Of a DNA stretch of 64,000 nucleotides, positions 1-8,422 are shown one piece after another. This stretch comes from Oscillospiraceae bacterium (GTDB lineage: Bacteria > Bacillota > Clostridia > Oscillospirales > Oscillospiraceae). The stretch is from assembly GCA_022800755.1 (NCBI GenBank), contig JAAWQX010000005.1, forward strand, positions 55,548 to 119,547, given 5' to 3'. Position numbers and translations under genes: made by a program. The first letter of the stretch is position 1, and the number at the start of each line of letters is the position of its first letter. Under the pieces are notes generated by a model. That model was not told the DNA's origin. It searched no databases and was given only the letters and a program-made list of their open reading frames with translations.

Positions 1-9
1 AACTTGCAT
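1..9 (-). CDS. Start of a gene running off the left edge (probably spoIIAB, anti-sigma F factor)
   Basis: Only the first three codons (Met-Gln-Val) are inside the window, read leftwards from position 9. A good Shine-Dalgarno stretch (GGAGAGAGGA) lies just upstream, and the start codon is 16 nt after the spoIIAA-like stop codon. In spore-forming Firmicutes the gene that follows spoIIAA is spoIIAB, the anti-sigma factor kinase of sigma F. That identity is inferred only from gene order; the visible sequence is too short to test it. Confidence 0.4.
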
Positions 10-25
10 GGTTCCTCTCTCCTTT

Positions 26-340
26 CTACGTTTCCTGGGCGATGGGCACGATGCGCTCAATGCCTGACGTTTCCATCACCCGCATGGCCTGGCGGGACGG
101 GTGCTCGATCCAGACCTTGCCCCCCTGCGCCGCCGCTAATTTATGCGCTTTTAAGATCAGCGCGATGCCGGAGCTGTCCATGAAGGTCAGGCCCGACATG
201 TCCAGCACGCACTCCCGGGCAAGGCTCTGCTCCAGTTCCCGCTCGATGGCTTTCATCGCCGGGCGGGCGCTGTGGTGGTCTAACTCGCCTTGGAGATAGA
301 GGGTCAGTTTTCCGTTTTCGTATGCGCTGGCTATGTTCAT
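26..340 (-). CDS. spoIIAA: STAS-domain anti-sigma factor antagonist, SpoIIAA-like
   Basis: The 104-residue protein is a single STAS domain. The central DMSGLTFMDSSGIALIL stretch holds the conserved Asp-Ser-Ser-Gly motif, whose serine is phosphorylated by SpoIIAB in this family. SpoIIAA releases sigma F from SpoIIAB in the forespore. The length is close to the usual 105-117 residues. GGAGGT lies a few bases upstream of the ATG and a second gene follows after 16 nt, as expected for spoIIAA-spoIIAB. It is separated from valS by an intrinsic terminator, so it should have its own promoter, which I could not identify with confidence. Another anti-anti-sigma factor (RsbV type) is the main alternative. 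Confidence 0.8.
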   Translation of the reverse strand: MNIASAYENGKLTLYLQGELDHHSARPAMKAIERELEQSLARECVLDMSGLTFMDSSGIALILKAHKLAAAQGGKVWIEHPSRQAMRVMETSGIERIVPIAQET

Positions 341-355
341 TTTTTACCTCCAAAA

Positions 356-393
356 TGAAAAAAGCACAGATACCACGAACGGTATCTGTGCTT
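356..393 (-). terminator. Intrinsic terminator of valS
   Basis: Read on the minus strand, AAGCACAGATACC and GGTATCTGTGCTT form a perfect 13-bp stem with a 6-nt loop, followed by a run of T. It lies between the valS stop codon and the spoIIAA-like gene, so it ends the valS transcript. Confidence 0.9.
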
Positions 394-445
394 ATTGTAA
401 TATTCTTATGCTGCGAAATTTGCAGAAAGTACGGGGGTTGGAAAA

Positions 446-3064
446 TTATCCTAACTTTTTCAGGCTTTCTTCCAGGTTCGCGATGAGGGCTTCCGCTTTC
501 GCCAGGCGGTCACGCTCGGCGGCGACGACCTGTTCCGGGGCTTTGGCGACGAAGCTTTCGTTGCTCAATTTCTTTTCCTGGGACGCTTTTTGCTGTTTCG
601 CTTTTTCCAGTTCCTTGGTGATGCGCTCCCGCTCCTGGGCGAGGTCTACCAGTTCCGCCATGGGCAGGTACAGCTTGCATTCGTCCGTGACAATGCTCAC
701 CATGCCGTCAATGTTCTCCGGGGCGGTGTTGGTGACGTCTACGGATGAGGCGTAGGCCAGCTTTACCAGGAACGGGATGCCGGCGGTGAAGACGTCGGTT
801 TTGTCCGTCACGGCGATGATGTGGGCTTTTTTGCTGGGCGGGACGTTCATTTCCGCACGGCGGCTGCGCACCGCTTTGATGGCCGTCATGACCGTCTCCA
901 TGGCGGCTTCTTCCCCGGGGTAGGACAGCGACTTGGTGTAGGACGGGTAGGGGCTGACCATGATCGCTTCGCCGTCGTGGGGCAGAGCTTGGAAAATCTC
1001 TTCCGTGATGAAAGGCATGAAGGGGTGCAGGAGCTTCAGGGTCTCGGTCAGGACGTAGAGGAGGACCTTTTGCGCCTGGAGCTTGTCTGATTCGCTCTCG
1101 CCGTAGAGACGGGTCTTGGTCAGTTCAATGTACCAGTCGCAGAAATCGTCCCAGATGAAGTCGTAGATTTTCCCGGCGGCTACGCCTAATTCGTAGGCGT
1201 CCAGGTTGGCGCAGACTTCGCCGGCGAGGGTGTTCAGCTTGGAGAGAATCCACTTGTCCTCGATGGACAGGGTCTCCGGCAGCTCGTTTTTGTCGACGGT
1301 CAGGTTCATCATCACAAAGCGGCTGGCGTTCCACAGCTTGTTGGCGAAGTTGCGCATGGCTTCGCAGCGCTCTGGGAAGTAGCGCATGTCGTTGCCGGGG
1401 GAGTTGCCCGTGATGATGTTGAAGCGCAGCGCGTCCGCGCCGTATTCGTTGATGACCTCGATGGGGTCCACGCCGTTGCCCAGGGATTTCGACATCTTGC
1501 GGCCCTGGCTGTCCCGGATCAGGCCGTGGATGAAGACCGTGTGGAACGGCGGCTTTTTCATGTGCTCGCAGCCGGAGAAGATCATGCGGGCCACCCAGAA
1601 GAAGATGATGTCGTAGCCCGTGACCAGCACGTCGGTGGGGTAGAAATACTCCAGTTCCTCGGTCTTTTCCGGCCAGCCCAGAGTGGAAAACGGCCACAGG
1701 GCGCTGCTGAACCAGGTGTCCAGAACGTCGGGGTCGCGCTGGATATTTTTGCTGTGGCAGTGCTCGCATTCCGTGGCGTCTTCCCGGCTGACGGTCATGT
1801 GGCCGCAGTCCGCGCAGTACCAGGCGGGAATCTGGTGGCCCCACCAGAGCTGGCGGGAGATGCACCAGTCTTTGACGTTGTTCATCCAGTTCAGGTAAAT
1901 CTTGCTGAAGCGGTCGGGGACGAATTTCACCTCGCCGTCCTCCACCACGCGGATGGCTTCTTTCGCGAGGGGTTCCATCTTCACAAACCACTGGTCAGAG
2001 GCCAGGGGCTCTACGTCGTTATGGCAGCGGTAGCAGGTGCCTACGTTGTGGGTGTGGTCCTCGATCTTCACCAGGTAGCCTTCCGCTTCCAGGTCCGCCA
2101 CGATGGCTTTCCGGGCTTCGTAACGGTCCAGGCCGTCGTACTTGCCGCCGTTGATGATCTTCGCGCTGCCGTCGAAAATCAAAATCTGCGCCAGGTTGTG
2201 GCGCTGGCCCACCTCGAAGTCGTTGGGGTCGTGGCAGGGGGTCATCTTTACCGCGCCGGTGCCGAAGCCAAGCTCTACGTATTCGTCCGCGACGATGGGG
2301 ATCTCACGGCCCACCAGGGGCAAAATCGCCGTTTTGCCAATCAGGTGCTGGAAACGCTCGTCGTCCGGGTGAACGGCGACGCCGGTGTCGCCCAGCATGG
2401 TCTCCGGGCGGGTGGTGGCGACGATGATGTACTCGTCGCTGTCCTTGATGGGGTAGCGGATGTGCCACAGGTGGCCGGGCTTTTCCGTGTACTCCACTTC
2501 CGCGTCACTGAGGGCCGTGGTGCAGTTGGGACACCAGTTGATGATGCGTTTACCTTTATAAATCAAGCCCTTTTCGTACAGGCTGACGAATACCTCCCGC
2601 ACCGCTTTGGACAGGCCCTCGTCCATGGTGAAGCGCAGGCGGTCCCAGTCGCAGGAGCTGCCCAGGGTCTTTAATTGCTCAATGATGCGTCCGCCGTACT
2701 GCTCCTTCCATTCCCAGACCCGGTCCAGGAATTTTTCACGGCCCAGGTCGAAGCGGGTGAGGCCTTCTTCCCGCAGCTTTTCTTCCACCTTGATTTGGGT
2801 GGCGATGCCCGCGTGGTCGTAGCCCGGCATCCACAGGGTCTCGAAGCCCTGCATCCGCTTGTAGCGGATGAGAATGTCCTGGATCGTCTCGTCAAAGGCG
2901 TGGCCCAGGTGCAGCTGCCCCGTGACGTTCGGGGGCGGGATGACGATGGTGAAGGGTTTTTTGTCCGGGTTGGGTGCGGCGTGGAAATAGCCGCCCTTGA
3001 CCCACAGGTCGTAGATGCTCTGCTCGACCTGCCGGGGTTCGTAGACCTTGGGGAGTTCTTTCAT
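446..3064 (-). CDS. valS: Valyl-tRNA synthetase
   Basis: This 872-residue class Ia aminoacyl-tRNA synthetase charges tRNA-Val in the cytoplasm. Visible marks are [15 protein letters not shown] near residue 45-60 (the HIGH signature) and [11 protein letters not shown] in the C-terminal half of the catalytic core (the KMSKS loop). The editing domain lies between them, and the C-terminus is a coiled coil rich in Glu and Lys ([15 protein letters not shown]), typical of ValRS. Cysteine pairs (WCPNC, CYRCH, CADCG, CEHCH) suggest zinc sites. The length matches the bacterial family (about 880). The gene is preceded by a T-box leader and followed by its own terminator, so it is a single-gene unit controlled by tRNA charging. 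Confidence 0.98.
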   Translation of the reverse strand: MKELPKVYEPRQVEQSIYDLWVKGGYFHAAPNPDKKPFTIVIPPPNVTGQLHLGHAFDETIQDILIRYKRMQGFETLWMPGYDHAGIATQIKVEEKLREEGLTRFDLGREKFLDRVWEWKEQYGGRIIEQLKTLGSSCDWDRLRFTMDEGLSKAVREVFVSLYEKGLIYKGKRIINWCPNCTTALSDAEVEYTEKPGHLWHIRYPIKDSDEYIIVATTRPETMLGDTGVAVHPDDERFQHLIGKTAILPLVGREIPIVADEYVELGFGTGAVKMTPCHDPNDFEVGQRHNLAQILIFDGSAKIINGGKYDGLDRYEARKAIVADLEAEGYLVKIEDHTHNVGTCYRCHNDVEPLASDQWFVKMEPLAKEAIRVVEDGEVKFVPDRFSKIYLNWMNNVKDWCISRQLWWGHQIPAWYCADCGHMTVSREDATECEHCHSKNIQRDPDVLDTWFSSALWPFSTLGWPEKTEELEYFYPTDVLVTGYDIIFFWVARMIFSGCEHMKKPPFHTVFIHGLIRDSQGRKMSKSLGNGVDPIEVINEYGADALRFNIITGNSPGNDMRYFPERCEAMRNFANKLWNASRFVMMNLTVDKNELPETLSIEDKWILSKLNTLAGEVCANLDAYELGVAAGKIYDFIWDDFCDWYIELTKTRLYGESESDKLQAQKVLLYVLTETLKLLHPFMPFITEEIFQALPHDGEAIMVSPYPSYTKSLSYPGEEAAMETVMTAIKAVRSRRAEMNVPPSKKAHIIAVTDKTDVFTAGIPFLVKLAYASSVDVTNTAPENIDGMVSIVTDECKLYLPMAELVDLAQERERITKELEKAKQQKASQEKKLSNESFVAKAPEQVVAAERDRLAKAEALIANLEESLKKLG

Positions 3065-3085
3065 GTTCGTTCCTCTTTCTGTTTA

Positions 3086-3120
3086 AAATGAAAACGCCCT
3101 GAAGCAATGCTTCAGGGCGT
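3086..3120 (-). terminator. T-box-controlled terminator ahead of valS
   Basis: On the minus strand, ACGCCCTGAAGC and GCTTCAGGGCGT form a 12-bp stem with a short loop, followed by TTTTCATTTT. It lies immediately after the T-box sequence and about 20 nt before the valS ribosome binding region. This is the terminator that competes with the antiterminator. Confidence 0.9.
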
Positions 3121-3321
3121 AATGATTACGTGGTACCACCTGAATTCCGCATGAAAATGCGGCACTCGTTCCCTCTGTAACGGGAGGACCCGGTTCCGGT
3201 TACTGGGGTTCACCGGAACGGCTCTGGAGCGACTTCCACCGCCCGCCCATACGGACTCGCACCGAACGTCCGCTCTCTGAATGCGCCAGGGGATGTACTG
3301 TTCTCCGTCTTTGCCTGTAAC
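3090..3321 (-). promoter_or_regulatory. T-box riboswitch of valS (valine specifier GUC)
   Basis: The leader between the valS promoter and gene has the T-box family landmarks in order on the minus strand. An AGAGAGC element (AG box) and a GGTGCGAG apical segment of stem I come first. A GTGGAAGTCGCTCC segment follows, in which GTC (positions 3233-3231) is the likely valine specifier codon. The T-box core AGGTGGTACCACG (about 3141-3129) comes next, and then the terminator. In this family uncharged tRNA pairs with the specifier and, through its NCCA end, with the T-box to allow read-through. Calling GTC the specifier is my reading of the alignment by eye. Confidence 0.93.
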
Positions 3322-3327
3322 GTATTG

Positions 3328-3356
3328 ATTATAGGGGCTTTGGGGAAATTTGTCAA
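3328..3356 (-). promoter_or_regulatory. Sigma-A promoter of valS
   Basis: A perfect consensus promoter on the minus strand: TTGACA (3356-3351), 17-nt spacer, TATAAT (3333-3328). It starts four bases after the trxA stop codon and fires into the T-box leader. Confidence 0.93.
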
Positions 3357-3359
3357 GAA

Positions 3360-3677
3360 TCAGTTGACGCCCAGCATGACTTCTAGCTGGTCCAGGCTCT
3401 GCACGCCCACACGCCGGGTCACTTCCTCGCCTTCCCGGTAGACGATCAGGGTCGGGATGCTCATGACGCCGAAGCGGGCCGCGATGCTGGGTTCGTCGTC
3501 TACGTTCAGCTTCGCTACCGTCACCTTGCCCTCGTATTTCTCCCCCAGCTCGTCAATCACCGGGGCCTGCATCTTGCACGGGCCGCACCAGTCCGCCCAG
3601 AAGTCCACCAGGGTCACGCCATTGCCGATGATGCTGTCAAAATTCTTGTTCGTTAAGTCCATGTGTGCCATGTTCAT
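3360..3677 (-). CDS. trxA: Thioredoxin
   Basis: This 105-residue single-domain thioredoxin has the redox motif WCGPCK (Cys31 and Cys34 from the first Met) and the cis-proline segment SIPTL. Thioredoxin reduces disulfides of cytoplasmic proteins and is itself reduced by a thioredoxin reductase. Its start overlaps by 4 nt the stop of the flavoprotein gene upstream, so the two are translationally coupled and very likely partners. Two in-frame Met codons (residues 1 and 3) make the exact start uncertain by a few residues. Confidence 0.96.
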   Translation of the reverse strand: MNMAHMDLTNKNFDSIIGNGVTLVDFWADWCGPCKMQAPVIDELGEKYEGKVTVAKLNVDDEPSIAARFGVMSIPTLIVYREGEEVTRRVGVQSLDQLEVMLGVN

Positions 3678-4489
3678 TTCTCCTTTGTGTCCAGATATTT
3701 TACCGCGGATAACGCCGCGATGTTGCCTTCGCCTACGGCTTTCGCCGCCTGATAGGGCGCGCCCGTGCAGTCCCCCGCCGCAAATACCCCGGGAATGCTC
3801 GTGGACATGCTCCGGTCCGTCTTGATCGCGCCGTTTTCCGTTTCCAGCCCCGGCAGCAGCGACGTGGGCGCCACGCCGGATCGCAGGATGAAGATCCCCT
3901 GCACCGGGTATTCCGCGCCGTCCGCGATCAATGTGGTAACGGTCTGTTCGCCGCGGATCTCGTAATCTTTCGCCCGGGTCTTGTCGAAATACTCCACCTG
4001 GCAGCCGATGCGCCCCAGGAAGTCCGCTTCCTCCGGCGCGTCGTCACACAGGCCGATCACCGCCACGGGCTTGCTTCGGTACATCATACCATCGCAGGTA
4101 GCGCAGTAACTCACGCCACGGCCTAGGTATTCCGCTTCCCCGGGGTAGGGGCGGCCCATGGAGATGCCCGAGGTTACGATCAGGCAGCCCGCGTCCAGGT
4201 ACTCGCTGCCCACCGCCACGCCGAATCGTCCCGACAGGGGCATCGCGGATGTGGCCCGGCCATGGAGGAACTCCGCGCCCTGGGCTTTTGCCTGGGCCGT
4301 CATGGCTTGCAGCAGGTCTCTGCCCGACGCGCCCGGAAGTCCTGGGTAGTTTTCTACCCGCTCCGCTTTGTATAAATGGGACCCCGTCTCCCCCGCGGTC
4401 ACGACGGTCACCGTCTTTCCCCGGGCACGCAGGGTCAGCGCCGCCGACAGGCCCGCAGGCCCGCCGCCGATAATCACTACGTCCGGCAT
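3674..4489 (-). CDS. Thioredoxin-reductase-like flavoprotein lacking the NADPH-binding motifs
   Basis: This 271-residue protein has the low-molecular-weight thioredoxin reductase layout. There is an N-terminal FAD-binding GGGPAG (residues 8-13), a redox-active Cys129-Ala-Thr-Cys132 followed by Asp-Gly, and a C-terminal GVFAAGDC FAD motif. It is about 40 residues shorter than usual TrxB (about 310). The missing part is in the NADPH domain: the GxGxxA loop is replaced by VIGLCDDAPEEA, and no HRRxxxR motif is present. Clostridial ferredoxin- or flavin-dependent thioredoxin reductases have lost the same motifs, so the electron donor is probably not NADPH; that is inference. It is coupled to trxA (4-nt overlap), which supports thioredoxin as the substrate. 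Confidence 0.88.
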   Translation of the reverse strand: MPDVVIIGGGPAGLSAALTLRARGKTVTVVTAGETGSHLYKAERVENYPGLPGASGRDLLQAMTAQAKAQGAEFLHGRATSAMPLSGRFGVAVGSEYLDAGCLIVTSGISMGRPYPGEAEYLGRGVSYCATCDGMMYRSKPVAVIGLCDDAPEEADFLGRIGCQVEYFDKTRAKDYEIRGEQTVTTLIADGAEYPVQGIFILRSGVAPTSLLPGLETENGAIKTDRSMSTSIPGVFAAGDCTGAPYQAAKAVGEGNIAALSAVKYLDTKEK

Positions 4490-4502
4490 CCGACCACCTC
4501 AC

Positions 4503-4552
4503 TTTACAGGTTTGTAAGATGATAGTTTACCATACTATCGTTCCCCTGTAAA
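4503..4552 (-). promoter_or_regulatory. Promoter of the trxB-like/trxA operon inside nested inverted repeats
   Basis: On the minus strand, TTTACA (4552-4547), a 17-nt spacer and TAAACT (4529-4524) form a plausible promoter. It sits in a symmetric structure. The outer arms TTTACAGG/CCTGTAAA (8 bp, 4503-4510 and 4545-4552) enclose the inner arms GATAGT/ACTATC (4521-4526 and 4534-4539). The symmetry over the -35 and -10 suggests an operator for a dimeric repressor; no regulator is identified. Confidence 0.6.
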
Positions 4553-4618
4553 TGCCGTTTTACTCTCAAGGCTTGTCAATTTTTTGACATTTTTCTCCCG
4601 TCGGGGGGCAATTTCTCC

Positions 4619-4647
4619 TTGACAGGGAAAATACGCGGGTGTACAAT
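4619..4647 (+). promoter_or_regulatory. Sigma-A promoter of rny
   Basis: TTGACA (4619-4624), 17-nt spacer, TACAAT (4642-4647). It implies a leader of about 180 nt before rny. In that leader GTGAATATTTA occurs twice (4651 and 4707); I recognise no riboswitch class in it. Confidence 0.8.
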
Positions 4648-4833
4648 GAAGTGAATATTTATAACTGTGTCAGCCTCTATGGTGGTAGATCGGAGCAGCA
4701 GTTTTCGTGAATATTTATTTAACCTTATGGCGGAATTTTTCCGTTTTCACCCAGAGTGACATACATTTCAGTTGAATATGTTCCTCTGAACAGCACCCCA
4801 ATTTTTGAAAGAATGGAGGTGTGTTTACTTACT

Positions 4834-6378
4834 ATGCCTACGAATCCTATTTTTTATGTAATCGCGGTTGTTTTGGCGGCGCTGGCCTTTGGGCTCGGTA
4901 TCCTGTACCGGAAAAAAGTCTCTGAACGGGAGATCTCCAGCGCGGAGGAGGAAGCCAAGCGCATTATCAATGACGCCATCAAAACTGCCGAAGCAAAGCA
5001 GCGCGAGGCTGTATTTGAGGCAAAGGAAGAAATACACAAAGAACGCACAGAGTACGAGCAGGAAGTCAAGGAACGCCGGGCGGAATTGTCCAAGCAGGAA
5101 CGGCGTTTGCAGCAAAAAGAAGAAAATCTCGATAAGAAAAACGATACCCTGGATAAGCGCAACGAGACCCTGCGGCAGAAAATCGCCGACGCTGAGGCCC
5201 TGGAGGCCGAGATCGCCGGGCTGAAGCAGCAGGAACGGGAGACCCTTGAGCGCATCTCCGGGTACTCCACCGAGGATGCCAAAAACCTCCTGCTGGAGCA
5301 GGTCTCCTCCGAAGTGACCCACGAAATGGCCATGAAAGTCAAAGAGATCGAAGAACGCGCCAAGGATGAAGCGGACGACGTCGCGCGTGAGATCATCGCC
5401 ACCGCGATCCAGCGCTGTGCTGCCGACCATACCAGTGAGGTCACTGTTTCCGTCGTCCCCCTGGCCAACGACGAAATGAAAGGCCGTATCATCGGCCGAG
5501 AAGGGCGGAATATCCGTACCTTTGAGAATCTCACCGGCTGCGACCTGATCATCGACGACACCCCCGAGGCCATCACCATTTCCAGCTTTGACCCCGTGCG
5601 CCGTGAAGTCGCCCGGATCGCCCTGGAAAAGCTCATCGTGGACGGGCGCATTCATCCCGCACACATTGAGGAAATGATCGCGAAAGCCCAAAAAGAGGTC
5701 AACGCCACTATCAAGGCCGAAGGCGAGCGTGCTACCTTTGAGACCAATATCCACGGACTGCATCCCGAGATCGTGAAGCTGCTGGGACGTATGAAATACC
5801 GCACCAGCTATGGGCAGAATGTGCTCAACCACTCCATCGAGGTCAGCCATATCGCGGGACTGATCGCCGCGGAATTGGGCGTGGATGTAACTACCGCCAA
5901 GCGTGCCGGACTGCTGCATGATATCGGCAAATCCATCGACCATGAAGTCGAGGGCAGCCATGTGACCATCGGCGCGGAGATCGCCCGGAAGTATAAGGAA
6001 TCCCCCGAGGTCATCCATGCCATTGAAGCCCATCACGGCGACGTGGAGGCCACCACCGTCATCGCCTGCATCGTCCAGGCCGCGGATACCATCTCCGCTG
6101 CCCGGCCCGGCGCACGGCGGGAGAATATCGAAAATTACGTCAAGCGTCTAGAAAAGCTGGAGGAAATTACCAACAGCTTCCCCGGCATCGCCACCAGCTA
6201 TGCCATTCAGGCCGGACGGGAGATCCGCGTGATGGTCGATCCCGAAAAGGTGGACGAAGACAGCATGGTCATGCTCGCCCGGGATATCGCCCAGAAGATC
6301 GAGGCGGAACTGACCTATCCGGGTCAGATCAAGGTCAACGTGCTGCGGGAGACCAAGGCTGTGGATTACGCGAAGTAA
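4834..6378 (+). CDS. rny: Ribonuclease Y
   Basis: This endoribonuclease initiates mRNA decay at the membrane. The 514-residue protein has an N-terminal membrane helix ([19 protein letters not shown]) and a long charged coiled coil (about residues 30-200). A KH domain follows with [15 protein letters not shown] (from about residue 214). The HD domain starts near residue 331 ([11 protein letters not shown]) and carries LLHDIGKS near residue 361. The domain order and length match the RNase Y family. I chose the ATG at 4834 because MPTNPIFY is the family-like start and GGAGG lies 13 nt upstream. Upstream in-frame codons (from 4756 or 4813) would add residues not seen in the family. A strong terminator follows, so it is a single-gene unit. 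Confidence 0.97.
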   Translation: MPTNPIFYVIAVVLAALAFGLGILYRKKVSEREISSAEEEAKRIINDAIKTAEAKQREAVFEAKEEIHKERTEYEQEVKERRAELSKQERRLQQKEENLDKKNDTLDKRNETLRQKIADAEALEAEIAGLKQQERETLERISGYSTEDAKNLLLEQVSSEVTHEMAMKVKEIEERAKDEADDVAREIIATAIQRCAADHTSEVTVSVVPLANDEMKGRIIGREGRNIRTFENLTGCDLIIDDTPEAITISSFDPVRREVARIALEKLIVDGRIHPAHIEEMIAKAQKEVNATIKAEGERATFETNIHGLHPEIVKLLGRMKYRTSYGQNVLNHSIEVSHIAGLIAAELGVDVTTAKRAGLLHDIGKSIDHEVEGSHVTIGAEIARKYKESPEVIHAIEAHHGDVEATTVIACIVQAADTISAARPGARRENIENYVKRLEKLEEITNSFPGIATSYAIQAGREIRVMVDPEKVDEDSMVMLARDIAQKIEAELTYPGQIKVNVLRETKAVDYAK

Positions 6379-6390
6379 ACTTTAAAATAA

Positions 6391-6424
6391 AAGAACGCCT
6401 GCCGGTGGCAGGCGTTCTTTTTGT
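6391..6424 (+). terminator. Intrinsic terminator of rny
   Basis: AAGAACGCCTGCC and GGCAGGCGTTCTT form a 13-bp stem with a GGT-type loop, followed by TTTTGTTTT, 12 nt after the rny stop codon. Confidence 0.92.
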
Positions 6425-6431
6425 TTTGTTC

Positions 6432-6899
6432 CTATGATTCAAACCCACAAGTAATCTGGCCCCGCTGGACAATATGCTCCCCCGCGGCTGCCAGGAATCG
6501 GCGTTTTACAGCCGGAAACTTTAAGTCGATCTCGCTGTCCAGTACATACACGCTAATGCGGTACAAATGCCGCTTTCCTTTGGGCGGCTTCGGCCCGGCA
6601 TAGCGGTACACGCCGTAGCCGAGTCCCTGCCGGGCATTTTCCAAACCGGGCACCCGCTTTCCTTTCGGAATCGCGCCGGGGATTTGCGGGCCGGCTGGGA
6701 TATTCCAGATCAGCCAATGGGTGAAATTCCGAAACAGCGGATGGCTGATATCTTCAAGGGTCACGGCCAGCGTCTTCGCGGACGCGCACACATTCTTTAG
6801 GGAGAATTCGGGGGAACAGTCCTGTCCCCGGCCGGTGTGTTCTACGGGAAACATCCCGCCGTTTTCCATACCGCCGCAGGTAAATATGAGTGTATCCAT
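6432..6899 (-). CDS. YbhB/YbcL-type PEBP (Raf kinase inhibitor-like) protein
   Basis: The 155-residue protein has the phosphatidylethanolamine-binding-protein fold marks: an SPEFSL segment, THWLIWNIP in the middle, and YAGPKPPKGKRHLYRISVY near the C-terminal third. These correspond to the ligand-site motifs of bacterial YbhB/YbcL proteins. The biochemical role of bacterial members is not established. It starts 12 nt after prmA on the same strand, so the two are probably co-transcribed, although no functional link to ribosomal protein methylation is obvious. Confidence 0.88.
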   Translation of the reverse strand: MDTLIFTCGGMENGGMFPVEHTGRGQDCSPEFSLKNVCASAKTLAVTLEDISHPLFRNFTHWLIWNIPAGPQIPGAIPKGKRVPGLENARQGLGYGVYRYAGPKPPKGKRHLYRISVYVLDSEIDLKFPAVKRRFLAAAGEHIVQRGQITCGFES

Positions 6900-6911
6900 T
6901 TCCCCTTTTCC

Positions 6912-7829
6912 TCACTCCGCCACGAAGCAGTGCCAGTCGTCTTCGGCGCGGTGGGCTAAAATGGTGAAGCCCGCCCCTTCGATGGCGGCGCGGACTTCGT
7001 CCTGGCGGCCCTCGATGATGCCGGATGTGATGAACGTCCCGCCGGGCTTCAGGAATTCTTTGACCAGGCCGGACAGGGGGATGATCACGTCGGAGACGAT
7101 GTTCGCTGTGACGATGTCGTAGCCGCTGCCCAGGGTTTTGCGCATCCCGGCGTCGGTCAGCACATCGCCGGCGCGGATGTCGAACCGCTCCGGGGGGATA
7201 TCATTCAGGGCCGCGTTGGACTGGGCCACCTCCGGGGCTTTGGGGTCAATGTCGCATCCGGCGCAGAAATCGCAGCCCAGGAGCATCGCGCCGATGCCCA
7301 GGATGCCGGAACCGCAGCCCAGGTCCAAGATCCGCTTGCCGGGGGCGGCGCAGGATTCCAGGGCCGCTAAACACAATTTCGTGGTGGCGTGGCTACCGGT
7401 GCCGAAAATCAGGCCCGGGTCCAGGCGCAGGGGGATGCGGCCGTCCGCCGGGGCTTCCTCCCACTCCGGGACCACCACCAGCTTCTCCCCTACCTCAATG
7501 GGCTTGTAAAATTCCCGCCAGTTGTTCTCCCAGTCACTGTCCTGCACCATGGCCGTTTCCGGCATGGCGCCGAGGAACTCCGCCACCGTGTTCAGCGTCG
7601 CTTGGCCGTCTGCGTCGTCCGACAGGTAGAATTTTACACGGGACACACCCTTGTATTTTTCCGCCAGTTCCTCGTCAACATAGTCCCAATAGGCGTGGTT
7701 GTTTTCCAGAAAGTTTTGAAAATCCCGCTCGTCCTCCACGATCATGCCGCCTACCCCCAATTCCGCCAGCTGGCAGCACATCAGGTCCGGGTCGGTCTCG
7801 CAGTTTACGGTCACTTCGATCCAGCGCAT
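6912..7829 (-). CDS. prmA: Ribosomal protein L11 methyltransferase
   Basis: PrmA methylates lysine and N-terminal groups of ribosomal protein L11 using S-adenosylmethionine. The 305-residue protein has the small N-terminal substrate-recognition domain and then a Rossmann-type methyltransferase domain. The latter shows the SAM motif RILDLGCGSGILGIG and, further on, DIVTANIVSDVIIPL, the family's catalytic NxV-type region. The substrate-loop segment DPGLIFGTGSHATTKLCL is also present. The length fits the family (about 300-315). A promoter lies directly upstream and a PEBP gene follows after 12 nt. Confidence 0.96.
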   Translation of the reverse strand: MRWIEVTVNCETDPDLMCCQLAELGVGGMIVEDERDFQNFLENNHAYWDYVDEELAEKYKGVSRVKFYLSDDADGQATLNTVAEFLGAMPETAMVQDSDWENNWREFYKPIEVGEKLVVVPEWEEAPADGRIPLRLDPGLIFGTGSHATTKLCLAALESCAAPGKRILDLGCGSGILGIGAMLLGCDFCAGCDIDPKAPEVAQSNAALNDIPPERFDIRAGDVLTDAGMRKTLGSGYDIVTANIVSDVIIPLSGLVKEFLKPGGTFITSGIIEGRQDEVRAAIEGAGFTILAHRAEDDWHCFVAE

Positions 7830-7858
7830 GGTTCGCCCTCCTATGCTTCGTTTTGTTC

Positions 7859-7887
7859 ATTGTAGCACGTTCCCTGCCCGCGGACAA
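7859..7887 (-). promoter_or_regulatory. Promoter of the prmA operon
   Basis: On the minus strand, TTGTCC (7887-7882), 17-nt spacer, TACAAT (7864-7859), about 30 nt ahead of the prmA start. The terminator of the upstream non-coding region ends just before it. Confidence 0.7.
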
Positions 7888-7923
7888 GGAAAAATCTCCG
7901 TGTTCCAGTGAGAACACGGAGAT
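7888..7923 (-). terminator. Intrinsic terminator ending the candidate ncRNA
   Basis: On the minus strand, ATCTCCGTGTTC and GAACACGGAGAT form a 12-bp stem with a 6-nt loop, followed by TTTTTCC. No protein gene lies directly upstream of it, which is what points to a non-coding transcript. Confidence 0.85.
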
Positions 7924-8270
7924 CCATACACTGCGCTCCGCCGCCGGCCAAGGGGGGTGGGTGGTGCCCCCAGGCCAGCTTTGGAGAAAACAAAAAACAC
8001 TATGCAGGCATCTTAAAAATGTCTACACAGTGTCATACAACACACGCAAAGAATCATTTGACGAACCCTGAAAGCCCGCGGCCCTGCCCTTTCGCCCCGG
8101 CGCGATGGCCCCAGAGCAAAAATGAGCCGGACACCTTGCGGAATCATGGCAGTTCGTGTATAATGTCGCTTAGGTTAGGGATGGAATCCCTTTGTGTAGG
8201 CGTCTACTCGCCTGCGCAGGCTATGGAGGGGCGCAACCCTCCATAGCTGCCGTGTCTATTCTGTTTTCCG
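7888..8270 (-). ncRNA. Candidate structured non-coding RNA of unknown class (about 350-380 nt)
   Basis: No coding frame with a credible start is present here, yet the minus strand has a promoter at its upstream edge and a T-tailed terminator at its downstream edge. Between them are several stems. GCTATGGAGGG pairs with CCCTCCATAGC (11 bp, 8220-8247). A 15-bp hairpin at 7997-8033 pairs better as minus-strand RNA, with two G-U wobbles. A GC stem spans 7943-7979 (GCTGGCC with GGCCGGC, plus five G-C pairs). I do not find the marks of tmRNA, RNase P RNA or SRP RNA. It lies just downstream of hpf (raiA) on the same strand; a relation to the raiA RNA motif is possible but not shown. Confidence 0.5.
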
Positions 8271-8276
8271 TTCAAT

Positions 8277-8305
8277 AGATTACCAGTATTTGCCACAATT
8301 GTCAA
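8277..8305 (-). promoter_or_regulatory. Promoter of the candidate ncRNA
   Basis: On the minus strand, TTGACA (8305-8300), 17-nt spacer, TAATCT (8282-8277). Just upstream, GAAATC (8335-8340) and GATTTC (8355-8360) form the ends of an imperfect palindrome that also contains two TGTCGA copies. It could be an operator. Confidence 0.65.
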
Positions 8306-8386
8306 TGCTATTTCCAAAACACCCGGCCTTGACCGAAATCTGTCGAGAAGTGTCGATTTCTGCCGAAGTCCGGGCGCGAAATCAAA

Positions 8387-8413
8387 AAAAGAGCCGCCCG
8401 AAAGCGGCTCTTT
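8387..8413 (-). terminator. Intrinsic terminator of hpf
   Basis: On the minus strand, AAAGAGCCGC and GGCGGCTCTTT pair around a TTTCG-type loop, followed by TTTTTTG. The plus-strand side also carries T-rich sequence, so it may work in both directions. Confidence 0.88.
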
Positions 8414-8422
8414 ACTGTTTTT

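Noticed and set aside
1526..2674. A 382-codon open frame on the plus strand inside valS
   Set aside because: It is antisense to the certain valS gene, low in complexity and rich in Val/Ala/Gly, with no start signal. It is a shadow frame.
8136..8164. Plus-strand promoter-like TTGCGG-17-TATAAT inside the ncRNA region
   Set aside because: The -10 is perfect, but the minus-strand promoter has a perfect -35 and a matching T-tailed terminator, and some stems pair better in that direction. I kept the plus-strand site only as a possible antisense start.
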